Notes under the pieces: model-generated
Told to the model about the DNA's origin: nothing
The model's input: only the letters and a program-made list of their open reading frames with translations
Database searches by the model: none
DNA from: Allomyces arbusculus
Lineage: Eukaryota; Blastocladiomycota; Blastocladiomycetes; Blastocladiales; Blastocladiaceae
Direction: 5' to 3'
Length of the DNA stretch: 64,000 bases
Assembly (NCBI GenBank): GCA_027604705.1
Contig: JADHYV010000032.1
Span: 186,001 to 250,000 of the forward strand
Made by a program: the position numbers and the translations under genes
Part shown: positions 11,761-22,062 of the stretch, piece after piece
Position numbering within the stretch: position 1 is the first letter of the stretch
Layout of the letters: every line of letters starts with the position of its first letter

Positions 11761-14700
11761 CTATCCTGTCTCCAGACCACCCCCGCCTTCATCGCTGCCT
11801 GCAGCAACGGCTGGTCGTGGCCGGCGCGCGAGCGACGCTGCTACCGCCGCCGCGTCCGTGTCGACCACGACAATGCTGACTGTACTCGGCCGCCGCGCAC
11901 GCCCTGCTGCCAACGGTGCAGGTCTTGCGATCTCCGTCGCTGCGCTGGTAGACTCGAGACCCGCTTCCGTATTCGACAGCGTGCCAACTTGCCGCGCGCC
12001 GGCGCTCGACGACGCCAAATCGCTTGCGGCTGCCGTCGCCACATCCTCACTCACCGCGCGCGACTCGGCCCCGGACACGCCCGTCGCCGCCGTGACGCTC
12101 CCGCTTGCTCCAACCCCCGCGCCCGCCGCGCCCGTCGCGCGCCGTGCAAGCGACGGCATCGACGGCGACGCCGACCGACTCCCGATCGTGCGATGCTGAG
12201 GATACGGCGACGGCACGCGCTGCACCAGTCCCACGTCATCCTCCCCATCCTCGCGCTCTGGGACGACCAGCGGGACCCTTGCCGCGGCCGCCGCCACCAT
12301 GGCCGAACTCCCGAGCGACGCCGACTCGAGCGATGCGCGCGAACTGCCATCCAACGAGTCCGGCCCCCCAACGGTCCCGCCATCGGGCCCGCGCAAGACC
12401 TGTTTCAGTTTCTCGCGCACTTCAAACGCAAACCGCGCCATTTGCAGTTTCGAGTCGGTCGCCGTCGCCGTCACGTTCTTCGCGTGCGGGCCGAGCACGA
12501 GCGCGGCCGACCGCGGACCGCCGCCGGTGAATGCCGGGCCGCTGGACTTGTTGCGATCGCCGGTGCCGCCGACTTCGAAACTCGACCCGTGCCGTTTCAG
12601 CGAGGGCGCCGTGGATAACGGGATCGGGGTCGCCGGCATCCGGGCGGGCGGGGCGACGCCGGGGGCGGCCGCACTACTGGCCGTCGTCTCCGACACATGC
12701 AGTTCCGGCGGGATAATGCATACCTTTGCATTCGCAGTGCCGCCCGCGGTGGCGGCGGACTCGGTCGGCCCGGCGACTCGCGCGACCGCCACGGCCATGG
12801 CCGCAGCGTCGGGCGACGATAGACTCGATATGGCCCCCGAGAAACTCGCGCGCCGGCGGCCGGCCGTGCCCGTGGCCGATAGGAGACCGTCGTTCCCATT
12901 CCCACCTGCACCCCCCGCACCTCCACCTTCACCGCCAGATGCGCCCGACTGATTCACCGAATGGTGCGACCCGTGCGCGGACCCCGACATCGGCGACCCC
13001 ACCACCGACGGCGTCCGGATCGTTTCGGCCGAGGCCCCCGACGACGGGATCGGCGAAAGGAACGTCGGCAGGCGCAACCCAAGCAACCCGGGCGCGATCG
13101 ACGTTAGCGAGTACTTCCGCGCAGGCGGTGGGCCCGTCGCGGGTGTGGCCGAGGGTGGGGCGAGCGATGCGGACGAGCCTGACGTCATGTTGAGGCCGTT
13201 GATGCTCACGAGGACGCTGGTGCTCGCGGTCAGCGACGAGACCAGCGGGCCCTTGCTGATTGTTCCGGACGGCGAGGATCGCGGGCCGGTCGAGGTCGGG
13301 GACGACGGGGAGGAGGGTGACGCGGTCGAAGGGGACCCGGCGCCGTCCGGGACGGCGAGAGTGGCGGGGCCGTCCGTCTTGCGCGGGAACGAGTGCGTGG
13401 GCGTCGGGATGTGGATGCTCGGTGGGCCCGACGCGGGGGTCGTGGATGTGGCGGGTGAAGCTGCACTGGCCGGGCCGCTGATCGATTGTCGCGGTGCCAG
13501 GAGATGCGCCATGGATTGCGCATTGGGCGAGCCGGGTGGCGCGAGGAGCGAGAAACTGGAGCCGGGCGACGGGCGCATGGACAACGTGGAACCTGCGGCC
13601 GACGTGTTGTTGCCGACCGAAAGCAGGGATGGGAACCCGGAGCTGTTCGGACCGAGCCGTTGCCGCGACGAGTTGAGCGACGAGTCTGCGTGGACGAAAT
13701 GTCAGGTCGCGATCCAAGTTGGCGGAGAACCGCGTTAAACAACGTACACGTTCGCGCCTCGGCCGAGTCATCCGTATTCGTGACCTCAATAATGCTCGCG
13801 GACGCGCGCGGTTTCCCGTCCGGACCCATCACGGTCTCAGGCTACATACATCCACCCACTCCTTGTCAGCCGCCACCAGTCACTCGCATCGCCAGCGAAC
13901 AGTAACGTACCGTCGTGATCTGAATCCCGCTACTCCCCACCCCCGTCCCATCGCTCCCCACGCCACCACTATCCGCGACACTCGACGGCGATGTTGAATA
14001 CGCCTGCGACGTGCCCGCACTCGACGCCAACGCCGCGGCACTCGCCTCCATCGACGAACTCGCGAGCGACGACGACGTCGCGTGCCGTCCCGTCGCCGCT
14101 CCCGCATCCACCGACGCATCCGTGACGCTCCCGAGCGACGGTGTCGACGGCGGCCGAATCCTTGTCGCCGTATTGTTCGGCGACAAGTGCACTGTCAACG
14201 ACATCCGGTGTGCGCCCGGCGCGCCGGTGGTGCCAGTGCCGGTACTGTCGGCGGGCGGTAACGGTCCAGACCCGCCGCCGGATCGGGTGGATGTGTTGTA
14301 CGCGGAGTGCCCGTCGGACGTGGACCGGTCGATCGTGCCGGACGGCGTACTGGCCGCACCGAAACTGCCGTTTTGTGCGGGCGCCGACATCGTGGGCATC
14401 GCGGGGGTGGCAGCGGCCGGGTTCGGGACGGCACCGGTCCGCGCAGCCTCGGCGTCGGGCGCACGCGCCTTGTGCGTGTCCTCGAGAAAACGGCGGTGCG
14501 CTTCGGCCGCGTCGTGGTCTAGTGAGCTGCGCCTGTTAGAACCCACCATTTTCGACCCTCTCCTCTGACAATCGAAGCCCGCGTACCGCGGTGCGCGCGC
14601 CACTCGTGCACGACCAGCGTCACCAAACACAGGACCCCCGCCGCCGCACCCAGTCCCTGCGCGGCGGGTGCGGGCAAGGCCAGGACCTTGTAGGCCGCGC

Positions 14701-14908
14701 CGAAAACGGCGAGCGCGAGGACCAGCGAAATGACCAGCTTGAGCAGCCAGAACCACGGGATGCTGGTCACAATCGCGGTGCGGACGGCGCGGAGGCGCGC
14801 GGCCGCGCGCGTCGGCCATGGCGGCGGTTTTGCCGCGGGCTTGAGGAGCGGCGCCGCTGCGCCCATTGCGGAGGGTGGTGGTGGTGGGGCACCAGAATGT
14901 GGTCGCAT
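11761..14908 (-). CDS. Large Ser/Ala/Gly-rich protein with two N-terminal membrane segments, unknown function
   Basis: I do not recognise this protein. Four exons read leftward (14587-14908, 13911-14518, 13748-13841, 11761-13685) give about 982 residues. Donors are GTACGC, GTACGT and GTACGT, and the first intron has a clear CTAAC branch site. Residues about 48-70 (WFWLLKLVISLVLALAVFGA) and 80-97 (GLGAAAGVLCLVTLVV) are hydrophobic helices, followed by a basic stretch VHEWRAHR and a charged segment. The remaining 850 residues are low-complexity Ser/Ala/Thr/Pro/Gly with scattered basic-Ser sites such as RRRAS and RRPST, suggesting a disordered, phosphorylated tail. The topology resembles a hairpin-anchored membrane protein with a long soluble tail. 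The one-gene model rests on splice phases, so two genes remain possible. Confidence 0.55.
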
Positions 14909-15567
14909 GGTTAAGGAAGGGTCACGGCGCGGCGCTGGCAGGGATCATGGACCGCGCGCCAGGGGGAGGGGAGGCAGCCCTCAAGGGAGGGGAGCGCGCA
15001 GTGAGTTGGGTGTCCAATAGGGCGGTGGTTGATTGTTCACGATAAGTTGCAGGGGTGGATGTCGGCGGGCGGGTGACAGTCAGGGGCGGCGGGCGTCGCA
15101 CGGGGCCTAGAAGCGCGTGGGATTGCAGTTGTCGGTGCGGGCATGCGAGTGCGGCAAGTTGCAGTATTGGGAGGGGCTGTGCGAGGCCGCTAGGAGCCTA
15201 ATCTTACATGATATTGAACTTGATCATCCACCATGGCGAACACCTGGTGGAGGTGGTTGGCCGCCGTTGGCAACGGAGCACGTTGTGTCCCGCGCACTTG
15301 CTTGCGAGACGTGTTGTGCGCATCACTGATGCTTACGTGCGCTTCCGCCAGTGGCGCCGAAGCCTGATCACGGAAACATGCGCAAGTACGGCAACGACGA
15401 TGGCCCTTCGATCCTCGCTTTCCTCTCGAGCAGAGTCTCTTCCCCGGGAACTTTCTCGACTGCAGCTTGCTTCTGTCTGCGCCAGCGCCGACGCTCTCGC
15501 CCGCCCGTCGCGGCCAACCCACCCCCGCCGGACCAGCATCACCAACACCAGCAGCACCAGTGTCAGC
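14909..15567. other. Upstream region of the GNAT array
   Basis: About 0.66 kb with no gene seen. The end near 15300-15350 (GAGACGTGTTGTG... GTGGCGCC) resembles the stretch near 18605-18705 before GNAT copy 4. The ancestral duplication therefore included upstream DNA. Confidence 0.5.
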
Positions 15568-16284
15568 ATGTCCACCACCGACCTCGACGCCGTTTTCGAA
15601 CTCACGCCGCTCGCCGACGCCAACGACGCCGACCGCGCGCGGTTCCTCGACATCTTGTGGGTGTGCTTCCGTGACGACCCCGTCTGGAAGACGCTCATCC
15701 CCGACGACGCGGAGGCACGGCACGCGGCCAACCTCTGTTTCGCTCAACTCATTCGCTTCAACGGCCTCGTCGCCAACGGCCACGTCGTGCGCGAACGCGC
15801 AACGGGTCACATCGTCGGCCACGCGGCACTCTTCCCGCCGTCCCCACCCGCGGGCCCCATGTCCGACGCTTTGCGTGCGACGATCGTCGACGCCATCGGC
15901 CCGCACGTCGCGAAGCGCATCGAGACGATGCTCGGCCTGTTTGGCGGGATGACCGACTTGGTCGCGGCCGAGCACCCGGAGATCACGGATCCGATCTGGG
16001 GATTGCAGGCGGTGATTGTCGACCCGGCGATGCAGGGGCGTGGGATTGGGACGTGGGTGGTGCGCGCGCTGCTCGCCAAGTTCCCGCCGGTGCCGGTGAT
16101 CTTGTACACGCAGGAAGAGCATAACGTGCGGTGGTACTCGAAGAAGCTCGGGTTCGAGCTGGTCGATACGCGTGATTTTTGCGTCGACGGGTCGCCCAAC
16201 GGCGCCAAGTTTACCAACTGGACCATGCTCTACGTGCCCAAGCCGGCGGTGGAGACCGAGGACAAGAAGGCCTCGGACAAGTAG
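15568..16284 (+). CDS. GNAT N-acetyltransferase, array copy 1
   Basis: Predicted acetyl-CoA-dependent acetyltransferase of the GNAT superfamily; substrate unknown. 238 residues, no intron. The N-terminal block is LDAVFELTPLADANDADRA, then FRDDPVWKTLIPDD (the D-D-P-x-W signature shared by all copies), HVVRERATGHIVGHAALFPP, acetyl-CoA loop QGRGIGTWVVRALL, and the C-terminal core LYTQEEHNVRWYSKKLGF with FTNWTML. The ATG is chosen because copies 1 and 4 align from here, although the frame is open further upstream. The layout resembles puromycin-acetyltransferase-like GNATs, but that is only a fold-level comparison. It is the first of eleven co-oriented loci. Confidence 0.9.
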   Translation: MSTTDLDAVFELTPLADANDADRARFLDILWVCFRDDPVWKTLIPDDAEARHAANLCFAQLIRFNGLVANGHVVRERATGHIVGHAALFPPSPPAGPMSDALRATIVDAIGPHVAKRIETMLGLFGGMTDLVAAEHPEITDPIWGLQAVIVDPAMQGRGIGTWVVRALLAKFPPVPVILYTQEEHNVRWYSKKLGFELVDTRDFCVDGSPNGAKFTNWTMLYVPKPAVETEDKKASDK

Positions 16285-16912
16285 TAGGCGGCCAGTTTTG
16301 GTCGTGTCGTGTGCACATTGCCTCGAATATTGCGAATAGATTGTGGGTGTGAACCATTTTGTAGAGAACGCGCTGTTGTGTTCGCTGTCCGTACCAATCA
16401 TTTGGTCTTGCGCGTCAATCGCCCCATTGATTGAATTTTGCAACTCCATTTGTGAATCATCCCGTCTGGCTCGTCCATACATGATTGATCAACCAGCATC
16501 TCCATGCAGAGCCGCTACCGCTCTTCGTCAACCCAATCCACGCCTGCCCCAATTCGCACCTTGGCCGAGCGGATCGACGGGCTCACCCGCCCACGGCCAG
16601 TTCGTGCATGCAGAGTTCGGAGTTTGCGGCCACTTCGTTGGGCTTGTCGGCCAGACCACGATGTGCTTCCTGCTCGTGTCCCGCGCGGCGCCGAGAAACA
16701 TGTTTGTGTGCTTCGCCAATGTGTTAACAGGCCCATGCGGCAGCGTCGCGCCGATCATTTCCTCTCTCTCCCCGTTTATATTATCCTAACTCAGACTTTC
16801 TAGCCCATCAGCAGTCGCAGCAGTAGCCCACCGTCTGCACGCCAGGCCACCGCTAACGCTTCCGCCCGTCTTCCTGCTAGCCAACCGTAAAAGGGCTCCG
16901 CACTCCTCCAAC
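16285..16912. other. Spacer between GNAT copies 1 and 2
   Basis: About 0.63 kb without a gene. The first 80 bases resemble the 3' flank of copy 2 (CGAATAGATTGTGGGTGTGA here, GAATAGATCGGGGGCGTGAC there), so the duplicated unit extends beyond the coding region. Confidence 0.5.
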
Positions 16913-17619
16913 ATGACCACCGACCGCGACACGTTCGAGCTCACGCCAGTCGCCGACGCCAATGCGGCCGACCGCGCGCGCTTTCTCGACCTCCTGGGCC
17001 TATGCTTCCGCGACGACCCCGTCTAGGGGCGCTCGTCCCCGACGACACGGCTGCGCGGCACGTGGCCTACCGCTACTTTGGCGAAACTGTGCGCATTCAC
17101 GGGCTCATCCAGCACGGGCACCTCGTCCGGGAGCGCGCGACTGGCCGCATTGTCGGCCACGCAGCACTCTTTCCGCCGACACTGCCCACGCCTGGCTCCT
17201 CCAAGGACACCTTCCGCGCCCAAATTGAGCCTGTCGTGGGAGCAACGGTCGCGCGCCGCCTGGAGGTCATGTTTGGCCAGTTTGATGGAATGACCGAAGT
17301 CGTTGCCGCGGCGCGGCCGGATATCAAGGACCGGATTTGGGGATTGCAGGCGGTGATTGTCGACCCGGCGATGCAAGGGCGCGGGATTGGGACGTGGGTG
17401 GTGCGCGCGCTGCTCGCCAAGTTCCCGCCCGTGCCGGTGGTGCTGAATACGCAGGAGGAGAGTAACGTGCGGTGGTATTCACGCAGGCTTGGGTTTGAAG
17501 TGGTGGATAAGCGTGAATTTTGGCTGGATGAGGTGCCAGATAGGGGCAAGTTTACCAATTGGACGATGGTTTATGTGCCCAAGGCGACAACAGGGGAGGA
17601 GGAGACCTCATGCAAATAG
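16913..17619 (+). pseudogene. GNAT acetyltransferase, array copy 2, disrupted
   Basis: The ATG at 16913 opens FELTPVADANAADRARFLD and CFRDDPV in frame, then hits TAG at about 17023, where sister copies read the Trp of the DDPxW signature. The rest of the gene continues one frame over: LVPDDTAARHVAYRYF, HLVRERATGRIVGHAALF, QGRGIGTWVVRALLAKFP, VRWYSRRLGF and FTNWTMVYVP, to the stop at 17617. One small deletion at the DDPxW codon explains both effects. Downstream sequence is still well conserved, so the break is recent, or a sequencing error, or translation restarts inside. Otherwise it is closest to copy 1 (the GLQAVIVDPAMQGRGIGTWV segment is identical in protein). Confidence 0.75.
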
Positions 17620-17804
17620 TGGCGGGTCGTTTCGAGCGTGCCGGACGCGCGCGTATTGCCTCCTCACAAACAGTTTGAATAGATCGGGGGCGTGACCTAT
17701 TTTTGAGAAGATTTTGAGCTGGGCCACGACATCAGCCGGTCGCAGCACGAGGTAACCAGTTCTCGCCAACGCATTGACCCCCGAGTCCTGACAAACCGAC
17801 AAAT

Positions 17805-18290
17805 GTGGCGGTGCACGCCCACGGCCAACTCGTGCGCGAACGTGCCACAGGCCGGATTGTCGGCTGTGCAGCATTCTCCCCGCCGTTGCCGCCGCCATGC
17901 CCTTTCCCGGCCGCTCTCTGCGCGAATGGAAGACCAGGTCGGGCCAACCGCCATGCGCGGCATTGGTGCCATGGGCGATATGTTTGGCGTAAAGAGCAAA
18001 TTGTTGTTAAGACGCACCTGGAAATTAAGGGCCGGACTGGGAGCCTTAATGCCGTTTTTGTCGACCCCGAAATGCAAGGGGACGGCGTTGGGACGTGGGT
18101 TGAGCGCACGTTGCTCGCCAAGTCCCTTCAGTGCCCGTGATGCTGTACACGCAAGATGAGCAGAACGTACGGTGGCACTCGAAGATGCTTGGGTTTGAGT
18201 GGTCGCGACGGACAATTGCCTTGTGGACGGGACACCGGACGGCGCCAAATTCACCAACTGGACCATGGTTTAAGTGCCTAGGCGAGTGGC
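17805..18290 (+). pseudogene. GNAT acetyltransferase, array copy 3, decayed 5'-truncated remnant
   Basis: Recognisable pieces in order: GQLVRERATGRIVG, then a scrambled middle, then LNAVFVDPEMQGDGVGTWVE, then in another frame MLYTQDEQNVRWHSKMLGFE and NSPTGPWF. The first third of the gene, including the DDPxW block, is absent, and several frame changes are needed to follow the family. VDPEMQGDG points to copy 4 (VDPEMHGRG) as closest relative. It is more decayed than copy 2. Confidence 0.75.
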
Positions 18291-18856
18291 GGTGGAGGAG
18301 GAGTCATCTTGCCACTGGCCAAAGCATGATTCTGTTTGAACAGGTTCTGGCCAGCGTGACCCATTTCGAAAGTGCCACTTACAGTTGCCGCCACCTCGCC
18401 AATACTTGCTCAATTTCCTGTCTCCCCGTAAATTTGCCTATCGCTTCATATGTGGTTGAATCCTGAAGGCTGCGCTCGACATGCGCTCAGGACCTTAGCA
18501 AGTTCATGGGATGACAGTATCAACAGTGATCGGATGAAACTCGTCGCGTCGTCAGGCATGCCAGGCAATCTGAGCAGGCCAGCAGGCCGGGAAGTTGCCC
18601 TTCCGCGAGACGTGTTGTGCCTGAGGTTTTTACGGACGTGCGCGCGCGGGCTTGTCCTTGCTCGCTTTTGCTGACCTGGACAATATCCGCAAAGTGGCGC
18701 CGCTGATCAACACTCAGAGCCATCTGCCAGACGCGTGCGTGTGTGAGGGCGGCTCATCACATCGTGAGCATCGTTTCCCTCCCCTCTTCCAGCAACCTCG
18801 ACCCGGCGACGTTCTCCCACCAGCATCGCTCCGCTCCTGCCCTACATTCGACCAAC
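18291..18856. other. Spacer between GNAT copies 3 and 4
   Basis: About 0.57 kb, no gene seen. It shares a block with the region upstream of copy 1 (GCGAGACGTGTTGTG and AAGTGGCGCCG near 18606 and 18692), marking the 5' part of the duplicated unit. Confidence 0.5.
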
Positions 18857-19567
18857 ATGTCCTCCACCACCGACCTCGACGCCGTCTTCGAACTGACCCC
18901 GCTCGCCGACGCCAACGACGCTGACCGCGCGCACTTTCTCGACCTCTTGGGTGCCTGCTTTCACGACGAATCCGCCTGGACGACGATTGTCCCCAACGAT
19001 GCGGCCGCACGGCACGCCGCCTACCGCTTTTATGCCGAGAAAGTGCGCTTCAACGGTCTCGTCGCAAGCGGCTACCTCGTCCGCGAACGTGCTACGGGCC
19101 GGATTGTCGGCCACGCCGCGCTCGCTCCTCCGTCGCCGCCCCCTGGACCGCTCCTGTCCGCCCTTCGCGCGCAGATGGTAGATGCGGTCGGCCCAACCGT
19201 CACCAGCCGTATCGAGGCGATGCGGGCCATGTTTGCCGAGATGACGGCCCTGGTGGCCAAAAAGTACCCAGAAATCAAGGGCCAGACGTGGGGGTTGCAT
19301 GGCGTTTTTGTTGATCCGGAAATGCACGGACGAGGGATTGGGACGTGGGCCATGCGCAAGCTGTTGACCAAATTCCCGTCCGTTCCCGTTTTGCTCTTTA
19401 CGCAGGAGGAGCAAAATATGCGGTGGTACTCCAAGAAGTTCGGGTTTGAGGTTGTCGCGACGTACGAGTGTCTCGTGGATGGGATTTCAGATGGCCCCAA
19501 GTTTACCACATGGACCATGGTCTCTTTGCCCAAATCGGCAAAGACGACCGTGGCCTTGGCTGAGTAG
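18857..19567 (+). CDS. GNAT N-acetyltransferase, array copy 4
   Basis: 236 residues, no intron, complete. It starts MSSTTDLDAVFELTPLADAN, nearly the same as copy 1. The usual DDPxW signature reads FHDESAWTTIVPND, so the Asp-Pro pair is changed to Glu-Ser while Trp is kept. Acetyl-CoA loop HGRGIGTWAMRKLL, then LFTQEEQNMRWYSKKFGFE and FTTWTMVSLP. It belongs with copies 1-3. The altered DDPxW block may change the acceptor pocket, but that is inference. Substrate unknown. Confidence 0.88.
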   Translation: MSSTTDLDAVFELTPLADANDADRAHFLDLLGACFHDESAWTTIVPNDAAARHAAYRFYAEKVRFNGLVASGYLVRERATGRIVGHAALAPPSPPPGPLLSALRAQMVDAVGPTVTSRIEAMRAMFAEMTALVAKKYPEIKGQTWGLHGVFVDPEMHGRGIGTWAMRKLLTKFPSVPVLLFTQEEQNMRWYSKKFGFEVVATYECLVDGISDGPKFTTWTMVSLPKSAKTTVALAE

Positions 19568-19867
19568 GCGGCCAGTATTGTGCGTGCACCTTGCTCCTCA
19601 TCGCGCTAGTATTGTGAATGAATTGCGTTGTGGTTGCCTCTTGGCTGAGAAAGCTTGCGGTGCCCGCCGTCACCTCGCCCATCATTTTGGATCTTCTGGC
19701 GCAAACTAAGCGCGTGTGACATCAAATCCGCTCTGCGCGCGACGCGTCGACTTTCCGCAAATCATGACTTGCCTGCATCCGTATCCGGCTCGCCCAAATA
19801 TCGGCTATCGCCCACACCACCCGCTATACCGCTCTCGCCCAACCTCTGCTCGCGCCTCTCAACTGAC

Positions 19868-20695
19868 ATGCCCAACGCTGACCTCGACTCGCTCTACAAG
19901 CTGGCGCCGCTCGCCGACGCGACCGACGTCGACGTCATGCGCTTCCTCGACCTCATGTGGGTCGCGTTCCGCGATGACCCGATGTGGACCGCGCTCATCC
20001 CCGACGACCCGGCCCTGCGACACAAGGCCAATCGCTTCTTTCTCGAGCGCATCCGATTCGCTGGGCTTGTCCCGCATGGCCACCTCGTGCGCGAGCGCAC
20101 GACCAACCGCGTCGTCGGCCACGCCGCGATGATTCCGCCCGTCGCGCCCGGGAGTCCTGTGGCCGGGACGCGCCCCGTGTCGGCCGATTTCCGTGCCGAA
20201 ATGGACGCGGCGTTGGGCGTGACGACGGCGCACCGGCTCGAAGTTATGCTTGGTTTGTTTGGCGAGACGCCTGATATTGTCGCGACGGCACGGTCGGATA
20301 TCAACGACGCGGTTTGGACGTTGCAGGCCGTCGTGATTGACCCAGAACTTCAAGGGCGCGGAATCGGCGCGTGGGCGATTCGCGCGCTGCTCGACCAGTT
20401 CCCGCCTGTACCAGTGATTCTCTACACGCAGGAAGACCATAACGTGGGCTGGTACGCGCGTAAACTGGGTTTCGAGCTCGTTGACACGCGCGAGTTTTGT
20501 ATCGACGACGACGGCGACGCGTCCGCTGGCAGCGCCAAGTTTACCAACTGGACTATGGTCTTCGTTCCCCACAAGGCGAAAGCGAGATTGGCGCGGTCAC
20601 GGCCGAGCCGTCGGCCCGCGCAGTTTGCGCCTTGCTTTTTGCCAAATTATTGCTATAAGGCTCGAAAAGATGTCGGCCATGACCCGTTTTTTTAG
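19868..20695 (+). CDS. GNAT N-acetyltransferase, array copy 5, with extended C-terminus
   Basis: 275 residues, no intron. The start is MPNADLDSLYKLAPLADAT. Shared with copy 6 is the block FLDLMWVAFRDDPMWTALIP, then HLVRERTTNRVVGHAAM, acetyl-CoA loop QGRGIGAWAIRALL (GAW instead of GTW), and YTQEDHNVGWYARKLGFE with FTNWTMVFVP. Sister copies stop 5-25 residues after this point. Here the frame runs on for about 37 residues of basic, unconserved sequence (RLARSRPSRRPAQ...). That suggests a lost stop and read-through into former 3' flank. Confidence 0.85.
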   Translation: MPNADLDSLYKLAPLADATDVDVMRFLDLMWVAFRDDPMWTALIPDDPALRHKANRFFLERIRFAGLVPHGHLVRERTTNRVVGHAAMIPPVAPGSPVAGTRPVSADFRAEMDAALGVTTAHRLEVMLGLFGETPDIVATARSDINDAVWTLQAVVIDPELQGRGIGAWAIRALLDQFPPVPVILYTQEDHNVGWYARKLGFELVDTREFCIDDDGDASAGSAKFTNWTMVFVPHKAKARLARSRPSRRPAQFAPCFLPNYCYKARKDVGHDPFF

Positions 20696-20983
20696 AGCGT
20701 TGCGTTCGCCGTCACCTGCCCATCATTTCGGACGTTCGCCATCAAATCGTCGGCCGGTTCGGATATACGCGCGCCTCTTGCGCCGCCGCCACAAAAATGA
20801 CACGAAAACACGGTCCATTGCGCCCTCATCCTGTTGCTTCTCCGTCGCACGAGGTGCATCAAGAAAACGCTGCGCTCGTCCAATCACCAGCTTGCATGCC
20901 AGTCACGACCGCCACTTAGTTCCGTCTCTCCAGAATCTCAGCCATCTCGCCTACCAAACCCGCTGCGGCCCTCTCCACCGACC

Positions 20984-21754
20984 ATGGTCACCGATCTCGA
21001 CGCGACTTACAAGCTCACGCCGCTCGCCGATGCGAGCGCCGACGACGTCGCACGCTTCCTCGACCTCATGTGGATCGCGTTCCGCGATGACCCGATGTGG
21101 ACCGCGCTCATCCCAGACGATACAGCCGCACGACACAAGGCCAATCGGTGGTTTGTCGAGCATGTGCGGCTCGACGGTCTTGTCGCGCACGGCCAGCTCA
21201 TTCACGACCTTGAAACCGGCCGCGTCGTTGGTCATGCCGCACTGATCCCGCCAGCGCCATCGGACGGGCCCGTCGTGGGCACGCATCCTGTCACGGACGA
21301 CTTTCGCGCGCAAATGGAGGAGGTCGTCGGTCCGGCGATTGCGCACCGGCTCGAGAAGATGCTCGTCACGTTCGGCGAAATGGACGGCGTCGTGGCCGCA
21401 CTGCACCCGGAGATCAAGGTCCCGATGTGGGTGTTGCAAGCGGTTGTGGTCGACCCGGAGTTGCAAGGGCAAGGGATTGGGACCTGGGTCGTGCGCAAGC
21501 TGCTTGCTCGAAACCCGTCTGTACCAGTGATTTTGTATACGCAGGAGGAGCACAACGCGCGCTGGTATTCGAAGAAACTTGCGTTTGAGGAATCTGACAC
21601 GCGCGAGTTTTATATCGAGGACGACGCGCCCATGGCGGCCAGGTTCACCAACTGGACCATGCTCTCTGTGCCCAAAACGGCCGCCAAAACTGTCGGGAAG
21701 GAGGTTGCCCGTGCGGGGGCGGCCGAGCATAGTTGCTCGTGCATCGTGCAGTAA
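20984..21754 (+). CDS. GNAT N-acetyltransferase, array copy 6, with C-terminal CaaX-type motif
   Basis: 256 residues, no intron. Closest to copy 5: MVTDLDATYKLTPLADAS, FRDDPMWTALIPDDTAARHK, acetyl-CoA loop QGQGIGTWVVRKLL, YTQEEHNARWYSKKLAFE, FTNWTMLSVP. After the GNAT core come about 25 residues ending EHSCSCIVQ and the stop. The last four residues, Cys-Ile-Val-Gln, fit the CaaX consensus for prenylation, and Gln at the end would favour farnesyl. A second Cys two residues earlier could be palmitoylated. If used, this would place the enzyme on a membrane, unlike its neighbours. Whether the tail is functional is not known. Confidence 0.88.
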   Translation: MVTDLDATYKLTPLADASADDVARFLDLMWIAFRDDPMWTALIPDDTAARHKANRWFVEHVRLDGLVAHGQLIHDLETGRVVGHAALIPPAPSDGPVVGTHPVTDDFRAQMEEVVGPAIAHRLEKMLVTFGEMDGVVAALHPEIKVPMWVLQAVVVDPELQGQGIGTWVVRKLLARNPSVPVILYTQEEHNARWYSKKLAFEESDTREFYIEDDAPMAARFTNWTMLSVPKTAAKTVGKEVARAGAAEHSCSCIVQ

Positions 21755-22062
21755 ACGGCCGTAGAGAGATACTTGGATAATAGCGTGAACGGCGGCCCAT
21801 GATTTGAATAGACCCCCTTTTTCGATGTCATCGTGCCCATCATTTCATACTTGCCTTTGGGTGCTTCCATTCATTTTGTGATGTCGTAGCTGGTAGTGGC
21901 GCGCCAGGGACTCGCAGAGTGCTCTGCTCCGTTTTGTTCTACCATCACCAAGCGCCATTACCCAGCGCGACATCGTGCCCTCTCCCAATCGCCCAGCGGC
22001 AAGTCGGCCCAAGTGTAACCCACATTAGCTCGCCGCCAGCCCTGCTCTCTTCACCAAAAACA
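21755..22062. other. Spacer between GNAT copies 6 and 7
   Basis: 308 bp, no gene seen. It should hold the copy 7 promoter. Confidence 0.45.

Noticed and set aside
10953-11807. 284-codon minus-strand open frame upstream of trehalase
   Set aside because: Arg/Ala/Pro-rich, with no start context or motif. Consistent with stop-poor high-GC spacer.
11608-12618. 336-codon and neighbouring long plus-strand frames over 11.4-13.2 kb
   Set aside because: Antisense shadows of the Ser/Ala-rich protein on the minus strand, whose frame is supported by splice phases.
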